In this document: one piece after another, positions 1 to 10,422 of the stretch
How the letters are laid out: each line of letters starts with the position of its first letter
How positions within the stretch are numbered: position 1 is the stretch's first letter
Assembly: GCA_030374805.1 (NCBI GenBank)
Contig: JARGSG010000018.1
Location: 372,001-436,000, forward strand
DNA length: 64,000 bases
Source of the DNA: Gracilaria gracilis
Taxonomy: Eukaryota > Rhodophyta > Florideophyceae > Gracilariales > Gracilariaceae
Direction: 5' to 3'
Notes under the pieces: generated by a model
What the model saw: the letters and a program-made list of their open reading frames with translations, nothing else
The model's database searches: none
Told to the model about the DNA's origin: nothing
Position numbers and translations under genes: made by a program

Positions 1-1417
1 GTCCCCAGCTGGTCATCCGACCTCTAAGCTGAAACATGAACTTGTTGTCACTCCTGCGGCACTATCACCAGACGAATAGAACCGAATTCCAAGTCTGTCA
101 ACGTGCGGACGACGGTTTTGTTCTCGAACAAAGAAGCAGCATCGCATCCAGCTCCTACTCAGAACGGTACTGGGTGCCCACTACCCTGCAGTGGTGAGCA
201 GAAGCCGTGCTACACAAAACGAAACATGGCCATACTCATAGTTCAAAATATTTTGAACCGCTACAATCGCATGTACACCACCACAGCAAGAACAATCGAT
301 GCTGTCGAAAATTCTACGTGTAAACGCACGGAGTACTTGATCTTTGAAGCGCGGACGGTACATTAGCGCCAATCATGATATCCTTGTCACAACTGTCTCT
401 TTCCTCGACCCAGAAGACCCTGCGAAGTTTTTTTTGGGCGGGTTGACTTTCCAGATGGTGAGCAAGACCAAGGCTGTTAAGCCTCTTAATTCTCTCGGCG
501 GGCTCTTTCCTTGCCAGTCTCTTCTTTGCTGCATGTTCTCACGTGGTGGTGCGTACGTGGGGAATGAATATCAATGAACAGCACGGCAAACCCATGTGAG
601 CCAGTTAATACTGAAACATTGCTGGATTTAGAACCGTACGCATATCGCTTCATGACATTGATGCTTTAGGCTACCGCAACAAGGAATATACCAGCTTAAT
701 GTTGGTTCCCCGCTTAATTAGATCGCATTCCATTTCCGCCAGAGACAACTCATAAAGACGATTTGCAGTAGAACGACGTTCACAATTTGTGGCTTTGGAA
801 TTTGATGTACTTTGAAACAAAAACTTTTTGAATCACGAGCTATTGAAGAACTATCACTAACTAAAACAATCTCGGAAGCTGTACGCTCTGATGGTATATC
901 TACGGGCTATTATATGTGCTACATGTGGTATGCGAGAACTCAGAGTGATATGGCAAATTTGGAGGAGTTTGTACTGTGCCTTCACATGCGTGATAGCAAA
1001 TGTAAAGACTTTTTGAGAACAGGTGTCGTTCATGCACGCGCTGCCATGCTGGCGCCATATGCATTTCATTCGTTGTCTTTTGTTCAGCCATCACTTGTAA
1101 AGCGTCTTGAGGGTGTTGTACGTTCCACGTCTCTGCGACTATCAGACACATTTGCGCCTTATTGGAAAGCATGGTTGTCATGTTCTGACGATGTATCACG
1201 ATTCCAACTTTCCAGACACTACTTAACGCATCCCGGAGTAAAACCCGGAAGCAGGAAGCAAGAGACAGCGTGCTGTCCATTTATTCCGTGTAGTGCCGTA
1301 CCGTTGTGAACCTTGACTGTGCCGGTCATCCGAGGTAACTCCCGCCTTCAGTTCGCTTTAGCTCCGCTCTAACTCTAACACCTTAATCGCGGGTGTCAAC
1401 ACGCCGAGGATCTCACT
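1..1417. other. No supported gene
   Basis: Open frames occur on both strands around 812-1309, but the plus-strand frame lacks an ATG at its 5' end and both strands are open over the same bases. No domain, signal peptide or repeat is recognised. The last part is presumably the promoter and 5' UTR of the vWA-type gene that starts at 1418. Confidence 0.4.
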
Positions 1418-2737
1418 ATGGGCTTGTTCTCAGGGCGGCGATGTTTCTTGTTATTTCTTACTTGTCTTTCAGCCGTCCATGCATTTCCTTATGGCCCTAC
1501 ATGTCGCGCCAAGACTGTTTTTCCTTACGTGACTTGTGGTCCATCGCCAGACAGATGTTTCGACACTTACGACCTCGCCGACGGATTCTGTGCACCAAAG
1601 GATCAATTTGGATGCAAGGTGCAGCCATGTTCAGGTGGAGGCTTTGGATGCAGTCTTGACCCAGCAACCAGCAGCTCTTGTTCACATGGAGAGATCGCCG
1701 CAAGCGATGTGAAACTAACTCTTGAACAGCCAGTTTCAATTAATCTAAGACTCAATCCAACGCCTCCCACCGTTGATGTGGTTCTACTCATAGACGCATC
1801 GGCATCGATGAAAGCTCATCTGGAAGCAATCAAACCTAAGCTGGTTTCGTTCTTGAACAGCCTCGAAACGTCCTGGGCCACGAAAGTGGGTGTTGGCATT
1901 TACGGGCCGGAAGGCTCGTTTGACTCTACTGGCATCTCTGCTCTGTCCGCGGTTGACGAAGATGTGAGCAAAGCCATTCAAGCGCTGGACCGCGTACCCG
2001 AATTCGCCGATGGCCCGCGCACGACGTTGACCGCTCTCAATAAGCTTCGCCAATCCGATCTGCGCGCACGAGCCTACCGGCAGGTTGTGTTCCTGATCGG
2101 CAACTCTCCCGGACGCGAGCCGGAATGCCAATACGCCATGACGCGTGAAAGCACTGTCAGAGACGTGTACGGCTACGGCTCCAGCGTGTCCGTCGTCCCA
2201 GTCAGTGTGGGCGCGGACGGTTTAGACGCAAGTCTACCGGCGCCTGCTGCGTGCGGTGGTAATTCGTGGGCCACACCCGCGCCGGTCGCGCAGGGACAGG
2301 CGACGTACCTTGCCAGCAACACAGGCGGCGCCATGGTTGACGACATCACGCCGCAGGCGTTGATGGCGGCTTTCGACACGGTGCGACGAAACCCCCCCAG
2401 GCCGTTGGCCGACCCGCCGGGCAGTTCGTACAGCGTGACCACAGCCAGCGTGCCGTTACATACGGGGCCGTACCACGTGCCACCACAGTTCCAGCGGTAC
2501 AGCAACGGGTGTGACGACGACGTAAGCGTGGAAACGAGCAACGTTCCGAATTTCATTAGCCCGCCAAACGTGGTGATCGCGGGGATGAAACTTACGCTCA
2601 AACCCGGAATCTGTGGCAGAGGCGGGCCGTTCACATGCGAGGTACGAGTGAGAGAGCATGTCAACACGGCGCCGCTTCCGAATTCGTGGAATCGTCCGCT
2701 GGTCAAGACGGAGATCATCAAGGTGCATGCGTGCTAG
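1418..2737 (+). CDS. Secreted von Willebrand factor A-domain protein
   Basis: A 439-residue protein with a clear signal peptide (about residues 1-22, ending in VHA). A Cys-rich segment follows (about 29-90), then a vWA-like domain from about 118 to 330. Its first strand VDVVLLIDASASM carries the metal-site motif DxSxS (D126, S128, S130). A candidate second metal-site Thr lies in the GPRTTLT stretch near 200. The strand that usually ends in Asp reads FLIGN here, so this third ligand may be replaced by Asn. The C-terminal about 100 residues are Cys-containing and unrecognised. The family binds proteins through the metal site, so a cell-wall or extracellular adhesion role is likely but inferred. 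The ATG at 1418 is chosen because the signal peptide starts directly there. There is no intron, and third positions are GC-rich in the vWA region. Confidence 0.85.
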   Translation: MGLFSGRRCFLLFLTCLSAVHAFPYGPTCRAKTVFPYVTCGPSPDRCFDTYDLADGFCAPKDQFGCKVQPCSGGGFGCSLDPATSSSCSHGEIAASDVKLTLEQPVSINLRLNPTPPTVDVVLLIDASASMKAHLEAIKPKLVSFLNSLETSWATKVGVGIYGPEGSFDSTGISALSAVDEDVSKAIQALDRVPEFADGPRTTLTALNKLRQSDLRARAYRQVVFLIGNSPGREPECQYAMTRESTVRDVYGYGSSVSVVPVSVGADGLDASLPAPAACGGNSWATPAPVAQGQATYLASNTGGAMVDDITPQALMAAFDTVRRNPPRPLADPPGSSYSVTTASVPLHTGPYHVPPQFQRYSNGCDDDVSVETSNVPNFISPPNVVIAGMKLTLKPGICGRGGPFTCEVRVREHVNTAPLPNSWNRPLVKTEIIKVHAC

Positions 2738-2800
2738 ACTTGGGTGGCGATGGACTTGTGCTAAGCAAGACAAGCCATAATTCAATTTAATTACGCTATC

Positions 2801-2806
2801 AATAAA
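2801..2806 (+). promoter_or_regulatory. Possible poly(A) signal of the vWA gene
   Basis: A canonical AATAAA lies 63 bases beyond the stop codon of the vWA gene, a plausible distance for a poly(A) signal. No transcript evidence is available. Confidence 0.4.
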
Positions 2807-3639
2807 AGTAGACTACAAGCGTTACGCTTTTTGCGCTGTCCACGTCGAACTACGTGTCATGCTTGGCTCCCTGTACACGTAGAAGATAACAAGCGTTCGC
2901 AGAGGGGCACCTTGCTGGAGTGCACCACCGCGCATCCTCAGCTCTTGAGATGCCTCAATCGCCCTTGAGCTCCTCCTCCTGGAGCGCCGCGCCGCCTATT
3001 TGGCCCACCGCCATCGGTCCATAGAGTATCTCGATTCCATCAAATGGCCGCGAGGCACCGAGTTTCCAGACTACACGTGATTGTAGGAGTCAAATGGAGT
3101 CGAGAATGAATAAATAACTACAACGAAAATGGGCAAGACCGCATTTGAGTTTGCCGGGTGTGATTTGAGTTTCAGCACCGTGGGAGTCGACTTCACGCAA
3201 GTGCGACTCAATCAAGTCACAAAAATTCCGTTCTCGAAGAAGGTCGATCTTGGCAACTGTCAGTTTTGTATCACCGAGTTGTAGTGCTCCAAATACAACT
3301 CGCTTCGCTGCTGAAGTGCGTCGTATGATTCAAATCAATTATGTTTTAAAAACAAGGTGATGCTCTTGCCTGCTAGCCTACGAAGTACGTAATACGGATA
3401 TCGATTCATACCTTCACGGGTTGTTGCTGCCTTCGTGGAACGTTACAGGCAACCTTCTCATGCTCTTCTTCTTGTGTAGCCATTCTTTTCCGATCCTCGA
3501 CAAACCAACTTCCGAGCACGTTTATAACATAAGTCAAAATCTTGTTTCCCTCGAGCCAGAAATTGCTCCTCTTCATCCCTTATCAACGGAGGGTTGCATA
3601 CAATTTCCACTGCCGGCCAACAACAATCGTTTCGCACTT
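2807..3639. other. Intergenic, no gene seen
   Basis: I see no ATG-initiated frame with recognisable features, no repeat and no RNA gene in this stretch. Confidence 0.4.
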
Positions 3640-3819
3640 ATGCTCAATGCCATCATTTTTGTTGTCTTATCCGTATCTACGAAGCATGTTGCGGGCGCCG
3701 AAGATTGCGATCCGGGCTTCTCCAAATTCGCGCACGGCTCATGCCAACCTTGTCCCTTGGGAACTGCAAATTTCGGCATTTCGTTCACCCTCTTTGCCAC
3801 CAGTTCGAACTGTGGCTAA
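3640..3819 (+). pseudogene. Fragment of a secreted Cys-rich (GCC2/EGF-like) protein
   Basis: A short ATG frame of 59 residues begins with a hydrophobic leader (NAIIFVVLSVSTKHVAGA). It is followed by CDPGFSKFAHGSCQPCPLGT, the Cys spacing of GCC2/GCC3 or TNFR/EGF-like modules in extracellular proteins. The frame closes soon after one module, so this is either the first exon of a split gene or a relic. No continuation is recognised downstream. Confidence 0.3.
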
Positions 3820-4702
3820 TGCAGTGCATCCGTCGCCCTCTTTTTCGCCCCTGATAACGCTTTTTCCTTGCTTAAGAGCTACGGATGCAATATACTTCAC
3901 GTTTGCAGTCGTGACAGCCGCCATGTACCTCCTAGGACATGCCATAGAATACGTAGATTGTTCAGAAATAAGAGCATTATCCGGTATGTGTCGTAGAGTC
4001 GCCTGTTCGGCTTCAGAGGCGCATGTTTTTTCGAGTGCTTTTCTTTTCTGTGTTGGAGCACCCGAGAGTGTCAACTGTTGCAGGAGCCACGTTCTTTTGA
4101 TTTTGTTTGGTACAAAACGTTGAGGTTGCGGTACTTCTGTGGGACTCGTTAATGTTGAGGAATTCAAGGGCGTATCTGGGGGATGGCTAACATCGTCAAT
4201 GATCTGAGACTGCGGAGGCTAAGAGCCAGAGTTTGAAGCCATGAGGACGGCGGGTCGAGAAGTTCAAAGCAGGTTTGGTCAACGGTGCGGCTGTGAGAAT
4301 TAGTGTAGAAGCGCTGACCAAGGGAACTAAAACAACGATCTCACCAACTATTTCGAGACCACTCAGTATTTTAACACAATGGGTTTTCAAGGAAACAAAA
4401 AAGTTGATATATTTGATGGTTTTGCCGCGGTGGTAACTTAGAACGTTTTGAGCGCTTGCGCCGAAGGAAAGCGCTGATTCAACTCTCGGGGACAATCTTC
4501 ATAGATCGTCAGCGAAGATCACCGCGCTTGCCCTTTGTTCGTTTTCAAACCCACCCAACCAACCGAGGTGCAGGACGATCTTCTGGATCTACCTGCGAGA
4601 GGAAGGTTCTGCTTTCCAATCAGTGTTTGCGGTGTTTACTGCATCACCACCCCCACTCCAACACAGTAAAGATCTTAGCGAGGAAAACATGAACAACAAC
4701 AC
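3820..4702. other. Intergenic, no gene seen
   Basis: Overlapping open frames occur on both strands, but none starts with ATG and carries a recognisable domain. The stretch ends at the target-site copy (ATT, 4703-4705) of the Harbinger-like element. Confidence 0.4.
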
Positions 4703-4705
4703 ATT

Positions 4706-4735
4706 AGAGAGTTTACGTACTACGAATTTCGTAGC
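4706..4735 (+). repeat. Left terminal inverted repeat of the first Harbinger element
   Basis: It starts AGAGAGTTTACG and pairs with 10129-10158 on the opposite strand over 30 bp with two mismatches. It contains the palindrome TACGAATTTCGTA. The three bases outside, ATT, match those beyond the right repeat. Confidence 0.88.
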
Positions 4736-4981
4736 GTTTTTCGTAGCCACGTTGAACACACTATACACGATACGAAATTGAACCGGAGATACGAAAAACA
4801 ACGTCGCGAAAAACTCGAAGATACGAAACTGTTTTTCGTATGCCATGTGCTGCACACGTCATCAAGTAAACCCTTTGAGCTCTCCCAAGCATCCAAACGC
4901 ATCGCAACGCGTCTTGCTTTGTCCCCATCCGCCCCGTGTCCTGACTCCGCACCGTAACTTGGTTTTCTTTTATGTAACACT

Positions 4982-5878
4982 ATGTCATCTGCTCCACCAA
5001 AAGATTTACCGTCCATTCCAAATCAACACGACCCATCACAAAACCAACCCGTTAAATCGCACACAGATATTTTGCTGTCCCCAACACGTCCAGAAGCATG
5101 TTTAAATAACAAAAACTTCACAGTTAGTGAGGAAGCATCATTCTCTCGTAGTCAAGATCACCCACAGCTTCGTCGCTTCTGCTTCAATGAAACGTTTCGC
5201 GAATTACTGCTCCAAAGCGTTCGGGTTGCAGATGCTCATCGTGCGAGACATGGCGAAAACGACAAAAAGTTTACAGAAGTTCGCGATCTATTTCTACAAA
5301 ACGTGCCTCCCCGTATATGGATATACCAATCAAAGCCTTCTGTTAAGACATTACGGGACAAATTTCGATCTTTAATGGCACATCGGCGAAAGCAAGACAG
5401 AAAAAACTGTTCTGCTTCAGGTATAGCAGAAGAAGTGAGTGATTTTGAAATATTGTTAGATGAACTAATTGCTGAGAAAGAAGAATTTGATTTGAAGGAG
5501 GCTATTGAGAGAAACGAAGCTACTTTGAAAGAAAAAAAACTAGTGGCGGCGGGAAAGCATATTCAAGAAATGGCCCTAGAAAGAAAACGCAGCAGAGTGA
5601 CAAAATCGGAAGGAGAACAAGAGCTTGAAGCAAAAAGGCGACGTACTAGAAGGACAACATCAGAATCTGACAACATTACAGAAAGTGATGATTGTATGCG
5701 CAGGATCTGGGGGGAAAAGCAACGTCTTGAAGATCGCCGCATTACGGTTTCTGAGCGGGAACTGGAATTAAGGAGAGAGCAATGGGAGGAAGACAAGAAA
5801 GACCGCGAGATTACTCGCGAGCAAAATAGAGTACAACTTGAACTGCTTGGTGCGGTGATGGCTCTCCTTAAAAAGTAG
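4982..5878 (+). CDS. Myb/SANT-like DNA-binding partner protein of the Harbinger element
   Basis: A 298-residue protein encoded in one exon. The first 55 residues are polar and Pro/Asn-rich. About residues 60-145 (LRRFCFNETFRELLLQSV to LRDKFRSLMAHRRKQ) look like a Myb/SANT or trihelix-like domain. From about 155 on it is a long charged helix rich in Glu, Lys and Arg, with basic clusters (KRRRTRRTT) that could serve nuclear import. Harbinger transposons typically encode such a protein to bring the transposase to the nucleus and the TIRs. The start ATG lies about 250 bp inside the left TIR. Identity as partner rests on position and composition; the domain match is weak. Confidence 0.65.
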   Translation: MSSAPPKDLPSIPNQHDPSQNQPVKSHTDILLSPTRPEACLNNKNFTVSEEASFSRSQDHPQLRRFCFNETFRELLLQSVRVADAHRARHGENDKKFTEVRDLFLQNVPPRIWIYQSKPSVKTLRDKFRSLMAHRRKQDRKNCSASGIAEEVSDFEILLDELIAEKEEFDLKEAIERNEATLKEKKLVAAGKHIQEMALERKRSRVTKSEGEQELEAKRRRTRRTTSESDNITESDDCMRRIWGEKQRLEDRRITVSERELELRREQWEEDKKDREITREQNRVQLELLGAVMALLKK

Positions 5879-6817
5879 ATTCTTTCACTGACTGTTTTGT
5901 TGAGTAACGAGCAATGAAGAAGATTTACTGTCAAATGGCGCGGAGGTTACAAACACCAGGCGTACTTGAGAATAATACAGCTATAATAGAGCTTGCCGGG
6001 GGCAGACCTTCACATAAATGTTTGAAATGACGAGTAGCGCAGTTCGGCGGTTCTGGCTTTGGTGCTCGCGAGAATAACAGTTTGTACAATTGTATTCGGA
6101 AAGTGCTAGAGCAGGTTTGATCATGACATGACTCTGTGCAATGTACTTTCAAGTACATCGGAACTGGGAGTTTGGACTGGGAGTTTGGACTGGGAGTTTT
6201 GACTTCTTTGGTATTCATGACGACACGGATCAGGGCCTTGAGAGCGCAATCAAGACATGGAGCGGTGATGCCACGAAATTCCAACACAGGCACATATGTG
6301 CTAGTTTCACGAGATTTGTTTCCAACTCATACTCGTACAAGATCCACTGACCTATTTTGTCTGATCACTGGTTCCGTTCTGTATTTCGCTGTTAGCATTC
6401 ATGCTTTCAGCAGCTTCGGCTATTGTGAACTATTCATGGACACCTTACCTGTTTAGCTTGACACGCGTTAATGGTCACTCCGCCACAGAACTTTGTTCAG
6501 TTCTGAGTCAAGAGGAACTGTCTATTGGGTACTGACATTCCACGAGTAAAACAATCTTGTAGATCGTGCATCCTTTCACAGAATTCCTGTAACCACGCAA
6601 AGGAAATGCAGCCCAAAGGATTCACGTAGGTACGCCAGAACGAAAGTTCTTCATGCCCGTTTCGGGATATCATGAGTTTACTTCCCTTCCTAAACTCTGA
6701 ATCATAAAACCACCCAGCCGCCATTCTTCTACTCGCACATGTTCCCAATGCTGCTCGTCTCTTGAAACACAACACGGCACCATACAAATATCTACCTATA
6801 TCGCTATTCAATTCAGT
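5879..6817. other. Interior of Harbinger element without a recognised gene
   Basis: About 940 bp between the partner gene and the ARF-GEF piece. It may include 3' flanking DNA taken along with the captured host fragment. Short open frames occur on both strands without recognisable domains. A small 13-bp tandem repeat lies at 6163-6201. Confidence 0.4.
6163..6201 (+). repeat. 13-bp tandem repeat, three copies
   Basis: Three head-to-tail copies of ACTGGGAGTTTGG, the last with a change near its end. It lies inside the Harbinger element with no evident coding role. Confidence 0.85.
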
Positions 6818-8713
6818 TTAGTCAAGTAATGTGCTATCTGGTGGTTCAACAAAGGCTGCCTTCACAGCACACACTCCCATTACCCCAGCTACCAGCATCT
6901 CATCAGGTGCCGCACACACCACTTTGAACGAGTTGTTCTTATCCGACGAAATCGGAGCCACACCCTCAACGCCTCCAACCTTGCGCAACGCCTTGCATAT
7001 CTCATCACTCACATTCGGCCCAATCTCAATTCCCACCTTCGTGCGAACAATTTCTTCTCTCATTTCACCGGGAAGTTGAGGTTGCGCAACCAAAAGAGAG
7101 TGAATCTGTCCAGTCCCCTTCGAACTACTTTCTGGCCTCCGAGCCGTTGGTGCAATTCGTGCCCGGAACAAACTCGTTACGCAGTTACGCACTTCATTGT
7201 CATCTGCCCGGTCAAGCAAGTCCAAAAGGATACTGTGCAGACTAGGTAGATGTTTCTCAAACCGTTCGTAAGACATTTGCGTCATCCCATTCACAATAAA
7301 GCAAATCACCGCTGAAAACGCTTTTACTTCACGTCGCTCTTCCGAATCTGCGTTCAGTTGAGATTCTCCACACGCCTTTATGTATTTCCGCAGAACACCT
7401 TTGCACAGAGCCATTACCTTCTCTTCTGTATTTTCTTTGCCCTCCCTTCTTTTGGGTCCAAGTAAAGCCAGAACAGTAGCCTTAGATAAGAAAGCCATCA
7501 GGTCTTTCGTTTCCTGCATCAGAAGATTTGGAACCTGGTTCATAAACCCTGTCCTCCAAAGAGTAAATCGCAGGTCTATGTTCGCATTGAAATTGTGTGC
7601 GAACAGGTAACTCAGAGAAAGTGACTCTCCCAGGCTTAACACGTTTGGAGTGGACAACCACTTGTAGAACCACACTACCAATTCTTGAACCAGTTGAATC
7701 AGCTGTAACTGAACAACACCTTTCGCCCGAACAACCTTGAATCGAACACGTTTCGGTTCGCTGTCTTCACTATTTCAAGCCGCTTATGTCTCTTCATTTG
7801 TATTCCCAGTCGTTTCGTTCTTTTCTGAGTAATTCGTATCCTGCAAGGTCCCATTCGGCACATATTCCAATTCTTCTTCACCAGACGGATGACTCAGAAC
7901 ACCGTTTCATTCCTTTGAGTTAAAAGACTTTTCCGATAGAGGGGAAGAACTACCCGGTCCAAGACTTCTATGAGGTATGGTATCCACAAACAGAGAATGC
8001 ACATGCTTCACAACCAACTCCCAGTCTGCAGAGGTGAGAGCTGCTCCCACAACCCTCAGTAAGCGATCCAAAACAAACATTCCTTCACAAGCTATAATTT
8101 CCGTTTCTTGTAAAACCCATCTGCGAATGATATCCAGCATATCCTGCAGCAGTTCTCTTGTTACAGTTATATGTTGTAAAAAAACGTCAACGAGAGACTT
8201 CATTGACACTGACCTAGTTGTAGTAGCCCGTTCTTCGATAGCTGCCGCCTCTATTCGGTCATTGCTCGACGACAGATATCTCACATCATCAAAGACCGGC
8301 GACAGTACCCCCCGAAAGATGAGAACCCAAAGGCTTGGTGAGAAACGTCCGCCATAGTTTTCAAGAACTCTGAACAAACCTACGCTTGCTGCTGAGCGCA
8401 CTTGGGGGCGTTCATCCTGCAGCGCCGCAGCAAGTCCAGTTAGTATCGGGAACCAGCTCCCGATATGTGCTGAAGTGTCAGCGGTGAACCATATATCCTT
8501 CTCTTCACCATTTTCTTCTCCGTCTAAGCTTTCACCCCCTTCAACCGGCAAAGTAGACAACGCTTTTCTTCTGCCAAAGATGTAGCGCATATTCCACTTA
8601 ACAGATTTATAGCTGCTATTGGCACGTCTGTGGCAATCGTGGTGCAAGTATTCGAAGTTATTCCAGTGATGGCATCCAGGCATCAAGCGGTCAGCAGTAG
8701 AGGAGAGTTGCAT
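6818..8713 (-). pseudogene. Captured C-terminal fragment of an ARF guanine-nucleotide exchange factor (BIG/Sec7 family)
   Basis: The minus-strand translation matches the C-terminal HEAT-like region of large ARF-GEFs (BIG type), which activate ARF GTPases at the trans-Golgi. The hallmark block begins WFPILTGL at about 8,457 and continues with a DERPQVRSAA and SPSLWVLIF pattern, as in the WFPLL..L..DPRPEVRK region of BIG proteins. Later come VVQLQLIQLVQEL near 7,720 and a helical block (VMALCKGVLRKYIKA) near 7,370. The catalytic Sec7 domain is absent. The frame runs through three in-frame stops (TGA 7907-7909, TAA 7784-7786, TGA 7775-7777). Upstream of about 8,590 the homology moves to another frame, with a further TGA there. 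The last about 100 residues (VGGVEGVAPISSDKNN region) faintly resemble a heavy-metal-associated fold. It lies wholly inside the Harbinger TIRs, so capture is inferred. Confidence 0.72.
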
Positions 8714-8790
8714 AGGGCTCCATCTCTTTGGTCTGCAGCGAAGGCTTCAGATGGGATCGAAAGTACTATAGCCCTCAGTCACCAGTAGAG

Positions 8791-9924
8791 TCAATCATAG
8801 CGAAGATACTCATTGATCGAAGGCGGGTCGACCTTGAACGACTGTATCGTTTGCCCGCACTTGTACAAACAGGCATGGAAGTTGAGAAGAATTGCCGATG
8901 CCTTATAAACCAGTGCTATTGGGGCTTGACGTACCTTCAGATGTCGGGCAAAATCATTGCTTGTCCAGTATTGCTTCAAATCTTTGTAATTATGTTCAAC
9001 AGATACACGTAAAGCGCTCATCTCACGATTAACAGAGCGCTCTAGTGCATTTGCAAACTCGAAAAAGAATGGGCGTATCATCCATGGTCGCAGTAAAAAG
9101 TGGGCGTCTCCGTAAACATAGTACTGATCATCTTCAATACGAAGAGAAGCTTCCAAACGACTCTCATAACCACTTTGTCTTAGAAGTGTGAGATCATGAC
9201 GCCTCCCCATATGAGGCCCATGTAGTGCAAACATAAGGCCATCAGGGGTGCTGATTGTCATATAAACCAGGCAGTGCATTCGCTTATGTCCAGAGTAACA
9301 TGCGCGTTGGTTGCAGTCGGGACCTCCCGGTCGCTGCATTCTGATTTTGGTACAATCGATAAACCCTACACAGCGGTCAAATGGTGCACCCATGTCTCTG
9401 ATAGCTGCAGCGTACCGTGGCGCTCTTTCCTTCATAAACGCCGTACGAACGTCAAGAACATAGCCAAAAGTAGTAATAAACATTTCACAGATCTCCCAAA
9501 ACACTTCGCTCAGGTGGGGTGATCGCATGCCAAAAATGAGTTCTACATCAAACCACCGTGCTGTCGTAGCTAACCGAAGACAAAAAATGCATATTCCTCG
9601 AACTGGATCACATATGTTTTTGTTTCGCAGTGTTCTTCCAGTCCATGGAAGCATGGTGCTGAGAAAATAGAGATCACGTTTCTTGAAACGAAAGTTTGTT
9701 AAGCATTCTTCATCCAAAAGTATATTGAGATTGAAATTGGCATTTTGTATAGATTTTAAGCGACGCAAAACAGCTTTTGTCTCCTTGGTTTCTTTACGGC
9801 TGTTTTGAGCTGAGATTGCAATTATTTCGTCGGGAAGATCAAGAAAGAGCGCCAACCAGAACCGCTTCTTCCATCTTTGTTCTCTACTGCGACACTGGGA
9901 GAGGCAATAGTCGGATATTCGCAT
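8791..9924 (-). CDS. Harbinger-like DDE transposase (DDE_Tnp_4 type)
   Basis: From the first in-frame ATG this is a 377-residue intact frame. The open frame continues upstream to 10185, past the TIR, but without ATG. The catalytic core is clear: GFIDCTKIRMQRPGG gives the first Asp (about residue 190). YSGHKRMHCLVYM, TPDGLMFALHGPHMGRRHD and VYGDAHFLL (Asp about 273) follow, and SALRVSVEHNYKDLKQ gives the Glu (about 310). This is the pattern of the DDE superfamily endonucleases of PIF/Harbinger elements, which cut and paste the element at its TIRs. It converges with the partner gene across the captured ARF-GEF fragment, whose 5' boundary lies less than 100 bp from this stop codon. Confidence 0.85.
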   Translation of the reverse strand: MRISDYCLSQCRSREQRWKKRFWLALFLDLPDEIIAISAQNSRKETKETKAVLRRLKSIQNANFNLNILLDEECLTNFRFKKRDLYFLSTMLPWTGRTLRNKNICDPVRGICIFCLRLATTARWFDVELIFGMRSPHLSEVFWEICEMFITTFGYVLDVRTAFMKERAPRYAAAIRDMGAPFDRCVGFIDCTKIRMQRPGGPDCNQRACYSGHKRMHCLVYMTISTPDGLMFALHGPHMGRRHDLTLLRQSGYESRLEASLRIEDDQYYVYGDAHFLLRPWMIRPFFFEFANALERSVNREMSALRVSVEHNYKDLKQYWTSNDFARHLKVRQAPIALVYKASAILLNFHACLYKCGQTIQSFKVDPPSINEYLRYD

Positions 9925-10128
9925 TAGACCCAAACAGTGCGTCTTGGAACGTCGTGTTCCCGACGAACAACATGTCCAAGGCGTTTCCAGTTGGAACTTC
10001 CAACCTCGACTTTTACTTACACGCAGGTCTACGTTGGTTACGTGTACAGGATACGAATTTCGTACTGCGTAATATCGAAAAGATACGAATTTCGTACTTT
10101 CGTTTCGTGAGCATCTACCACGAAATTT

Positions 10129-10158
10129 GCTACGAAATTCGTAGTGCGTAAATTCTCT
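10129..10158 (-). repeat. Right terminal inverted repeat of the first Harbinger element
   Basis: Reverse complement begins AGAGAATTTACG and matches 4706-4735 over 30 bp with two mismatches. It is followed outside by ATT (10159-10161). Further inside, several TACGAAATTCGTA-like palindromes repeat. Confidence 0.88.
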
Positions 10159-10422
10159 ATTGCTCCTAATTAACACCAGCTTCACTGCCGATCACTAAAA
10201 ATTCCAGGACTAGTCCTCCTTTTGGCTAATTAAAAACGCCTAAAAGGAAAGTTTGCAATTACATTTTTGCAAATGTTTCGCACTAAATTTAAATAATTGT
10301 ATTTAATCTCGAAGAATGAGGCTCCCCTCTCCTTTGTCACACCAACCCAGCGAAGGAACTGAAGAAACAGTTTCATTTTGCTCGTTACTGGCAAGTCATA
10401 TACATCCCAATACTGCTCTTTC

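Larger units (their letters stand above)
4706..10158. mobile_element. PIF/Harbinger-like DNA transposon carrying a captured host gene fragment
   Basis: The 5,453-bp element is bounded by 30-bp terminal inverted repeats and flanked by ATT on both sides (4703-4705 and 10159-10161). Subterminal DNA at both ends is studded with TACGAAA/TTCGTA motifs. Inside, in order: a Myb/SANT-like protein gene (4982-5878, plus), about 900 bp without a recognised gene, a 1.9-kb piece of a host ARF-GEF gene (6818-8713, minus, decayed), and an intact DDE transposase (8791-9924, minus). Transposase plus Myb-like partner is the standard coding set of Harbinger elements. Because both coding frames are open, the element may be or recently was autonomous. 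A 3-bp flank alone is weak proof of one unit; the paired long TIRs are stronger. Confidence 0.82.

Noticed and set aside
812-1309. 165-codon plus-strand frame with an overlapping minus-strand frame
   Set aside because: It starts at TTG, not ATG; both strands are open; no leader, domain or composition supports coding.
3739-4167. 142-codon minus-strand frame
   Set aside because: No ATG near its start, no recognisable domain, and it overlaps other chance frames.
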